Assembly (NCBI GenBank): GCA_024195585.1
Contig: SWBL01000547.1
Coordinates: forward strand, 1 to 21,678
Length of the DNA stretch: 21,678 bases
Origin: Aureobasidium sp. EXF-3400
Lineage: Eukaryota > Ascomycota > Dothideomycetes > Dothideales > Saccotheciaceae
Direction of reading: 5' to 3'
The notes below the pieces were generated by a model. The model ran no database searches. It was not told the origin of the DNA and saw only the letters and a program-made list of their open reading frames with translations. This document shows, piece by piece, positions 10,596 to 17,976 of the stretch. A program made the position numbers and the translations under genes. Every line of letters begins with the position of its first letter. Positions within the stretch are counted from its first letter, which is position 1.

Positions 10596-11992
10596 TTAGG
10601 CGTGTCCAGAGAACTGCTTGTTCTTGGAGTGGCCATGAGGCAGCGCACGTCTAGGCAAGACAGCGTTGGCCTTGAGACCAGCAGTCTTTTTCCTCTCGGC
10701 TTCGGCAATCTGAGCCATTTGGAGTTTGCCGGTCGAGGGTGTGCTGACAATGGTGCATACGAGTACTGCAGCAAGAAAAGGATCAGTAATCGTTCTCACA
10801 ATGAAGACATGAATGTGGAATGGGTAGGTGTTAGTGGTCTTACCATCCTTTTCACTAGTAGTCCTAGTATTCCAATCATCATTCCATACTACATAACTCC
10901 TTGGACACAACTGATAGCGCAGTTGCAGGTTCTCAGGCGAGTGGCGGCATTGGTCGTAGATGCCGGTGATAGGGTTATGGTGCTGGTCTTTTTGTGGGCA
11001 TACAGCCAACACATCATTAAGACAGCCGTGACCAGTACTCCATGGTTCACCTTGTCCATGACACCAGACTGGGGAAGAAAACCCGAACTCAATGTCGATA
11101 TCGTAGTAGAGGTGGCCGTAGCCGCCATGGAAGGTTGCTTCGATGAGGGTATCGTGGTTTCGGTACGAGCCCACCTCGGCAGTATTCTCGTTGGGAGAGA
11201 CACCCACGTACAGCTTTGGGCTGTTGTGAGGCAGCGTAGGGATCCAGAGGTTCTCGCCAGGTGCGACTGTAGCCGTGGAAAACTTGAGGTATTCGTGAGA
11301 ACCGTATTCTTCACGGTCTTTGACTGGCCAGTCGACACTGATGTGATGGGTCATCTCATTCCTGTTGAGGATCCAGAAGCCCAATGGGTGTGCTGCATCT
11401 TGTGCTGGTTGTTCGTTGACCTTCCATTCGGGCTTTACTTTTTCGAAGGGGGCATCGGGGTTGTTGGTCGATGGAGACTGGGGCTGGGGCTTGCAGTGTT
11501 CAGCAGTATTGCCGCAGTATCCGTAAGAGCTGATAAAGAGCTTAGCTTTGGTTTCATGCATCAGGTAGGGCTGGATATTGCTTACGAGCAGCAGCCACCG
11601 TACATGCCGTTGGGATCACACAACGCATTGCCGAACTTAGAACCACATCTACCGTCATCGCGTGGAGCAGTACCAGAGGCAGAAGGTGCAGCTCCGAGTT
11701 GACCGATGGAAGGGCTTCCTGTGGGTGCCGACGCCTCGACGGGTTGCACGGCGACCTTCTCAGCTGGGACGGGGAAAGGAGTGTGAACCTCGAAAGGAGG
11801 TTGTAAAGGCCCACTTTGAGAAGTGTAGCCGACTTCAGGTTGTGTCTTCTCTAGGTCGACTAGTGGTGATACAATCTTTGGAGCATCAGCGTGATAACCG
11901 ACAGATACTCCATCTGCACCCAAGACAGCAAGGTGATCCTGAGCAGTCACCAAGCCAGCCCAAAGGACTAGAAGCGATGTAAACGAGTGCAT
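10596..11992 (-). CDS. Secreted CBM18 protein with thaumatin-like domain
   Basis: Exons on the minus strand are 11992-11586, 11529-10844 and 10765-10596, giving 420 residues. The ATG at 11992 opens a signal peptide (MHSFTSLLVLWAGLVTAQ). A Pro-rich region follows, then one CBM18 module (DGRCGSKFGNALCDPNG to YCGNTAEHC) interrupted by intron 11585-11530. The rest resembles the thaumatin/osmotin fold: LIEATFHGGYGHLYYDIDIEF near 11120, paired Cys (VWCHG, GHGC, AVC, YDQC), and the C-terminal LCPRSYVVWNDD, which matches the CP-x-AYSY-x-x-DD pattern of thaumatins. The assignment is by eye. The proposed 78-nt intron 10843-10766 (GTAAGA..GCAG) has no stop and is a multiple of three, so retention would only add 26 residues. 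Likely an extracellular or cell-wall protein. A minus-strand TATAAG near 12077-12082 lies about 88 bp upstream. Confidence 0.8.
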
Positions 11993-12924
11993 GTATAAAC
12001 CCAACAAAACGAACGACAAGAATTCGGTATGGGAAAGAGATGTCAAGGATCCAACTTGTGCGGTCACAGTAGGCCTTATAAGTAGAAAAATATCTTACCT
12101 TATTGAAGATTTTGTCATTGACCATCCTGAGTTTTGCCTCGAACTCATCGTGGCCAGTCACCATTCGAATGTGAAGAAAAACGTCGCATCCTCTCCACTA
12201 TACAGCGTGAATTTATGGAGTTTGTGGTCGAGAAGGCTTGAAGACGTGGGGCAGTGCGGGAGCTCATGCTTTAGTTCATTGTGAGTTAGTTATTCGACTG
12301 ACCATTGGCAGCTACCCCTGGATGTTTGTGTGGGGTCTAAAGCGTACCTGACGTACCTGAATAGCTTGTCAGGGTAAACTTATTCTGCCCATGGTTCATT
12401 GTGGAGTCAATTGCTCTTCAATATTGATCGGATGTTGGTATAGATCTGAGGCGTCGTCTGACGAGAATGATGGCGCTGAGAGGACAGTGATGGTCCGACA
12501 TTGGTCATGTCAGGAGCTGTTTGTGAGAAGGTTGGTGTGAGGGAGATAGAGATGGAAGTTGGAAGGAAGTAGTTAGCGGACTTCCTTCCGATCATCATAT
12601 TCGACGTCACCGCATCTGGCCAGAAGGAACGTCCGACACTCGTGCAAGGTTGCCTTGCTGCCGCTCTACAGGCGTGTTCTCGAACCTCGAATTTGAAAGG
12701 ACTTACCAACAAATAGATCGTTGAGCGCGTAGTGGACATGGTATTTTCGGTTAGACGTGAGCATTCTCAGTACTTTGAAAGTTGTAGTAAATTCACAATC
12801 GCATATCTATCCTTTCCTCATCCAACCCTTGATTTTTGTAAAACGCCTATATCGTTGCATGTGCGGCCTTCCCCAGCCGTGTGCTGAAATTCGTCTGGTG
12901 CATTTCCCATTTCTCCGTTCACTT
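11993..12924. promoter_or_regulatory. Intergenic region: promoter of the CBM18-thaumatin gene and 3' flank of THR1-AIRS
   Basis: It carries a perfect 9-bp tandem repeat CGTACCTGA x2 (12343-12360) and two CreA-like GTGGGG hexamers (near 12247 and 12330). The similar words TTCATTGTGAG and TTCATTGTGGAG occur near 12277 and 12395. All are upstream of the minus-strand start at 11992. Hexamers are weak evidence alone. A minus-strand frame 12407-12739 has a good ATG context and a GTAAGT but no family resemblance, so it is not called a gene. Confidence 0.4.
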
Positions 12925-15154
12925 TCAGTTCCAGGCCTCAAGGTTCTTGAGAACGACCTCATTCTCGCCTCTCTTGAAGAGCTTTCCGATGACGGAAACT
13001 CTCTCGCCTGCCTCCTCCAAGACCTTTTGGGCCTCGGCGGCATTCTCCTTGCTCACAACGATGACCATGCCAAGACCGGTGTTCCATGTGCGGGCGAACT
13101 CGCGGGACTCGACGTTGCCGGCCTCCTTGAGCCACTTGAGCACCGGAGGAACAGTCCATGCTGCGACATCGACCTCAGCTGCAAGAGTCTTGGGCAACAT
13201 TCTGGGGATGTTGTCGTAGAGACCACCACCAGTGATGTGAGCCATGCCCTTGAGCAGATCCTTCTCAACGGCCTTCAGGAGAGGCTTGACGTAGATGCGA
13301 GTGGGGGTCAACAAGCTAGCGCCAACTGTAGTGTTGGGAGCCCAGGGAGCCTTGTCGTGGTATGAAAGTCCCTTGCGCTCGACGACCTTTCTGACCAGAG
13401 AGAAACCGTTCGAGTGCACGCCGTCACTAGCAAGACCCAGGAGGATATCACCTTCGACCATAGATGCCATATCAGGCAGGATAGTGCGACCACGCTTAAG
13501 AGCACCGGTAGCACAGCCACCAGCATCGAACTCATTACCTTGGTACATGCCAGGCATCTCAGCAGTCTCTCCACCAACGAGAGCGCATCCAGATTCACGG
13601 CAACCGGCAGCAACACCCTCGATGAATGAGACAGCCTCCTTGATCTCCAACTTGCTGCAAGCGTAGTAATCAAGGAAGGTCAAGGGCTCGGCACCTTGCA
13701 CAACCAAGTCGTTGACGTTCATGGCGACAAGATCGATACCGACGGTGTCAAACTTGTCCATAGCAAAGGCGACCTTCAGCTTGGTACCAATACCATCGAT
13801 GGCCTGAATCATGATAGGAGCCTCATCGTAGCCAGCAGCTTGGAGATCGAGTGCACCACCGAAACCACCGATCTCGGCATCGGCACCAGGTCTGCGAGTG
13901 GACTTGACAGCTTTCTTGATGGCAACAACCAGGTCGTTACCAGCGTCGATAGATACACCAGCATCAGCGTAGGTCATGGCCTGGGGTTTCTCGACATCTC
14001 TGGTGCAGACGGCGCCTTCGTAAGCGGGCTCCAGAAGCTTCCATTCGCAGTTGATGTTCTCCTTCTTGAATTCACCCATAAGGTGGTTGGCGATTTGCTC
14101 GAAGTTGTGAGTGGCCAGAGCCAGAATAGTAGGACCAGCGCCAGACAAGCAGATTCCGAGAAGGCCGGGCTGAGATGTGGGAGTGACGGACTTCAGAATC
14201 TCGGTCAAACCGGGGATGAGAGTCTTTCTGTAGGGCTGGTGGATCTTGTCTTGCATACCATCGTAGATCATGTCAGCGTTAGGAGGGCTCTGACCGAGGG
14301 CGGTGGTCAAGAGAGCAATTCTCTGTAGGTTGGAGATGACGTCTGCCTTGGGGTACTCGGTAGGGAGAACAGAGCGAGCCTTTGCGGTAGAGACCTCGAA
14401 GTCGGGAATGATAGCAATGCACTTGATCTCAGGAGCCCAGTTGAACTTGATGTGCTTGCCAATGTTGATCGGAGGAATGGGAGGGGTAAGTCCAGTGTCG
14501 ACACCACCAGCAGGGGCGGGGAGGACCTCACTCAGAGGAATTTCCTTGCGCTTCATGTCCTCCTGGTCCAGATCCTTGAGGTATGAGCCAACGAAACCAC
14601 CGAACAAAGCAGCGGCAACATTGTCAGGGTGTCTCTCGATCATCAGACAGAAATCGAGCATGCGGTCCTTGGACAAGTTAAGACCACCGACTTCACTACC
14701 GAGCATGACACCAGCAACAACGGCAGCTCCAGAGGAACCAAGACCACGACCGAGAGGGATAGGGTTGATAATGTGCACATGAGTCTCGGGGGGGAAAGCG
14801 TGCTGATTGTGGCATCGCAGAACATAGAGAGCAGTCTGAGTGATCAGATTGCGGTCAGCAACGAGGTCGACACTATCCTTGCCGAGACCTTCGTAGGTGA
14901 TTTTGCAGTTGGACTGGTGCTCAGAAGACTTCTTGGAGGAGTCTACAGTAACACGCAGCTCGAGCCAGACAGAAAGGGCCAGACCGATGACATCAAAACC
15001 GGGGCCTGGTCAAGAAGTCAATTGACGAGCATTTTCAAAGAGACAATTGGTAAGCAATACCAATGTTGGCCGAAGAACACGGCACCTCTGTGGAAAATTA
15101 GCCTTGACCGTGGGGCAGAGATGAGCAATGCTCCATACTGATTGAGAAGGACAT
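12925..15154 (-). CDS. THR1: Fusion protein: homoserine kinase (Thr1) - phosphoribosylformylglycinamidine cyclo-ligase (AIR synthetase)
   Basis: Exons are 15154-15139 (16 nt), 15087-15061 (27 nt) and 15005-12925, giving 707 residues. Residues 1 to about 350 are a complete fungal homoserine kinase of the GHMP family: VPCSSANIGPGFDVIG near the N-terminus, the ATP loop PLGRGLGSSGAA at 98-109, IERHPDNVAAA, and a C-terminal SGAGPTILA. This enzyme phosphorylates homoserine for threonine synthesis. After a short linker (VCTRDVEKPQ), residues 358-707 form a complete AIR synthetase (PurM-like): TYADAGVSIDAGNDL, TRRPGADAEIGGFGG, DGIGTKL, NDLVVQGAEPLTFLDYYA, GGETAEMPGMY, DGVHSNGFSLVR, THE-region TRIYVKPLL and HITGGGLYDNIPR. 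It converts FGAM to AIR in purine synthesis. No stop, intron or gap separates the domains. In yeast, AIR synthetase is normally the C-terminal half of Ade5,7, so this partner is unexpected. The domains are certain, and function of both in vivo is inference. Confidence 0.92.
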
Positions 15155-15551
15155 GTTGGACAGAATTGGCTGTCAACGTTCTTGACAACCTGATATAAAC
15201 AAAGAAAGAGAGGCGCGAGAAGGCCTTGTCTAAATCGACAGAGTTTGACACGCGGTATGGAAAGAATTCAGCGATCTCGGAAGGTCGCTATCGCGAAGGA
15301 GTCACGCATGAGGATATTTTTTCGACCCTCAACCAACAGCACCCCGCGTTCGGCGGCCGGGAGTCCCGCTTCTTGGCGCGCGGCGGACGCCAAGCTCCAC
15401 CGACAACATCATACGTAGGCGCGGGCAGCGACGCGCATCCATCGACTGTCGAGCAATTGGTATTCACCTCTAGCTATTCTAATCAACTTTCCCGCCCAAT
15501 CGTGATCACCTTGTAACCCAACAGCTTCACTGCTGTCATCCACATCTCACC
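15155..15551. promoter_or_regulatory. Shared divergent promoter of THR1-AIRS and ARPC3
   Basis: Only 397 bp separate the two start codons. The minus strand carries TGACTC (15304-15299), the core bound by Gcn4/CpcA- and Bas1-type regulators of amino-acid and purine genes, about 145 bp before the THR1-AIRS start. A 7-bp inverted repeat CTTGGCG/CGCCAAG sits at 15372-15378 and 15388-15394 in a GC-rich patch. A CCAAT lies near 15501 on the ARPC3 side. Functional roles are inferred. Confidence 0.4.
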
Positions 15552-16234
15552 ATGCCTGTGAGGACCACAATTACCCACAACACCTACGACCCCCTGCTAA
15601 CAGCTAGCTGGGTAGGCATACCACTCCGTTTTCCTCGATGAGCCCAACCAACAAGTCATCGGCAACTTTGCCCTACTGCCCCTCCGCACCAGAACTCGCG
15701 GCCCTGCCATGCAACTTCCCGGCCTTTCCGGTGATGTAACAGAACTCAACATCGATGCCTCACACGAAAGCTACGACCCACTGGACGAGACACTGGCCTT
15801 GTTCCGCGCCAACACCTTCTTCCGCAATTTCGAAGTCAAAGGCCCCGCCGACCGTGTCCTCATATATGGCATCCTGTTCGTCAGTGAAGTTATCCAGAAG
15901 ATCAAGCCTCAGATGCCCAGGAGAGAAGCCGAGAAAGCCGTCATGAACCTCGCCCTCGACACAAACTTTGCCATTCCCGGAGATGCTACCTTCCCTCTCA
16001 ACCAAGCCTTCGAGCCTCCGCGAGACAGACAAGAAGCCGAGGTCTTGAGACAGTACATTAGTCAGATGAGACAAGAGTTGGCCAACAGACTGTTGAACAG
16101 GATATATGCAGACGGCGATGCCCCTAGCAAGGTGAGAACACAAGACACGTCGCGCACACGTATCAATGCTAAGACAGCTCTGGCAGTGGTGGTTGAGTTT
16201 CACAAAGAGAAAGTTCATGGGCAAGGCCCTCTAA
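15552..16234 (+). CDS. ARC18: Arp2/3 complex subunit 3 (p21-Arc, ARPC3)
   Basis: This subunit belongs to the seven-subunit Arp2/3 complex, which nucleates branched actin at endocytic patches. Exons are 15552-15557 (ATG CCT only), 15616-16131 and 16187-16234, giving 189 residues. The first exon was assigned because removing intron 15558-15615 (GTGAGG, branch TGCTAAC, GGTAG) yields the family N-terminus MPAYHSVFLDEPNQQVIGNF. Further signatures are ALLPLRTRTRGPA, YDPLDETLALFRANTFFRNFE, ADRVLIYGILFVSE and a C-terminal SKWWLSFTKRKFMGKAL. The last of these appears only after removing intron 16132-16186. Length and end match the P21-Arc family. ATG context is CACC before ATG, which is favourable. 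It is transcribed divergently from the THR1 fusion. Confidence 0.93.
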
Positions 16235-16528
16235 GTCACCGGAAGAGTTTGGAGGCGCCACGCAGCAGTCTCCAGTACCACCAGCACTCTCCCAAATTTC
16301 GACGACAAATATCCACCGCCAGAGATTCACACGCACTCGGTCTGCCACAGGCGGTCAATACAAGGCCTCTCACGAAGACAGTCTGGGACCTCTCATTATT
16401 GTTGATAGGAGAAAGAAATGATCAAGATTTACATGCAGTTATGTTTTGAATGTGTCTGACCTTACCATCATGTAGATGCCGATAGCTAATCATAGGACTT
16501 TGGTGATACGTTCATCTGCTAACCACCA
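16235..16528. other. ARPC3 3' flank, no gene recognised
   Basis: The unspliced ARPC3 frame stays open to about 16449, but the residues past 16234 have no family resemblance and the intron model explains the true end. Nothing else is visible here. Confidence 0.5.
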
Positions 16529-16547
16529 CTAGCCAGTGGCGAGAGTT

Positions 16548-16611
16548 CTTATTGATACTAGCCGAGCTTCTATAGTTTGCTCGGTACCATCGTGAGCTCT
16601 ATTAATGTTGC
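16548..16611. repeat. Imperfect direct repeat, copy A (partner 16929-16993)
   Basis: About 63 bp resemble 16929-16993 with roughly four-fifths identity by eye and one single-base gap. Shared words include TTGATACTA, CGAGCTTCT and TGCTCGGTA. It lies inside the decayed gene and encodes the repeated NIN-x-AH-x-x-TEQT-x-EARL peptide on the minus strand. Confidence 0.6.
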
Positions 16612-16928
16612 CATCTCTAGTAAAGCCTGCAATATCCTCAGGCACATCTTCGACGTTCTGGACTGTAAATTGCAGATCTGCTCCCAAGATCTTTGATTGA
16701 GGACGGTATTGATACAATCTTGACGTCGTTGTAGAGTTGTAGTATCACAGTAGAAAGCACGCGAGAATTTCAATGACCATTAAAGACCGCAATGTGCGAC
16801 TTAGTAGTCATCTTTGCGACCGTTAGCATCTTTATTCGTGCATCTATCGTGATCTCTATGTATGCCTCTATCGTGACCTTCGATAGAACCTCCACCGCTG
16901 TTGTTAATGGTTTGAGCGCTGTTATCCT

Positions 16929-16993
16929 TCTTGTTGATACTAAGACGAGCTTCTCTAGTCTGCTCGGTAACGTTGTGAGCTTCGTTGATATTG
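16929..16993. repeat. Imperfect direct repeat, copy B (partner 16548-16611)
   Basis: This is the second copy of the repeat, 381 bp to the right of the first and in the same orientation. Differences are mostly transitions. Confidence 0.6.
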
Positions 16994-17976
16994 TGAGGAG
17001 CATTGCAGGGGTGGGATCCATCTCAAGTGTGAGATCCGGCACCCTCCTCATTGGTGTTGCCGGCTGAAAGTTGAGCTTCATCGGACTTTTCGATAGGAGT
17101 GGCGGCGACAGTGTTCTGGTCTAGATCCATAAGGGTTTCGCCTTCAGCCTCTCCTTCGCCAGTACGAGGAGCAGGAATGATCTTGTAGTCTGAAGTCTTT
17201 TTAGTTTGGCGCGAGTAAATGACTATTTCAAGACTTGCCCTCGCGGTTTGGTCGGTCGCCTTGATACTTGTGGTTCTTGGCTTTGTATCCCAGAGAGGCC
17301 ACCTCGTTGGTCTCTAGTATAAGGGTTCCTCTCTCCTTCTACTCAGCAAGCTTAGCATCGAGCGTCTTGTTGTCGACCTCAGCTTAATTCAAGTCGAAGT
17401 GTGTCTCGAACTTCGAGAGCTTGAGAGCATCCCGCTCACCTGTGGAGTCACTTGAACCGAAACGCTCAGAACCATCGGTAACTAGTTCACTGCCTTTCTA
17501 GCAAGCCAGAGGTAGTTATGCTGACCGTGACTCAGGACGATATGAGTACGGAGGTAGATGATTCTGGGCAGCTCAGGATGGGTAAAAAGCTACGAGGCTA
17601 TACAGCCAGCATCCTCAATAGCTCCTTAAGTACTTTCTTAGATGATCTTCACCATCTGAATGTGAATGTCCTGAATGCACGCTCACTGGTGTTCAGCGAC
17701 TCTCTAGAAGTCATGCTGTTGACACTGACAGGACTGCAAGAATAAAAAGGCGCGGAAAGTGAGGAAAGTGAGAAGGTGGGTCTTGGAATGTAGGGCTTCG
17801 GGTTCGGATGTCCCGAGGTCCGCGATTCACTCATCCACCACCCTACATCCGATCTTGGTTGATATCATATTCATTATTGGAATACAGAACACTAAAACTC
17901 CTAGCCATGCGCATCATCCATGTCTCGATCAAGCCAATAACGCCCATCAGAGTCGACTGAATCTACTGTCTGCAAC

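Larger units (their letters stand above)
16529..17714 (-). pseudogene. Decayed protein gene of unknown family
   Basis: Read on the minus strand, an ATG at 17714 (MTSRESLNTSERAF) sits behind a CT-rich promoter-like stretch. Coding-like, hydrophilic, Glu/Asp/Asn-rich peptide then runs leftward in shifting frames. Stops interrupt it: TGA 17651-17649, TAA 17386-17384, TAG 17341-17339, TGA 17230-17228 and TGA 17025-17023. Between them are coherent pieces such as DGSERFGSSDSTGERDALKL, GYKAKNHKYQGDRPNREGK and DYKIIPAPRTGEGEAEGET. A one-base frame change lies near 17230. Two related copies of a short peptide (NINEAHNVTEQTREARLS near 16980 and NINRAHDGTEQTIEARL near 16600) lie in its 3' half. Each stop could come from a single C-to-T change of CAA, CAG or CGA, which fits repeat-induced point mutation but does not prove it. 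I do not recognise the family. Boundaries are approximate. Confidence 0.5.

Noticed and set aside
10602..11702. 366-codon plus-strand open frame
   Set aside because: It lies antisense to the CBM18-thaumatin gene, whose signal peptide, Cys modules and splice sites explain the region. The plus-strand peptide shows no family features.
12407..12739. Minus-strand frame with a good ATG context and a GTAAGT after 11 codons, possible small spliced gene
   Set aside because: The only nearby acceptor gives a 41-nt intron without a branch site and an unfamiliar product of about 43 residues. The unspliced frame also resembles nothing known.
14629..15141. 170-codon plus-strand frame opposite THR1
   Set aside because: It is antisense to the conserved homoserine kinase coding sequence.
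15226..15516. 96-codon frame in the divergent promoter
   Set aside because: It has no family resemblance, overlaps GC-rich promoter sequence, and would leave no room for the promoters of two well-supported genes.
16187..16449. Extension of the ARPC3 frame to 16449
   Set aside because: Splicing 16132-16186 restores the conserved ARPC3 C-terminus and stop at 16232-16234. The extension is read-through of an intron and UTR.
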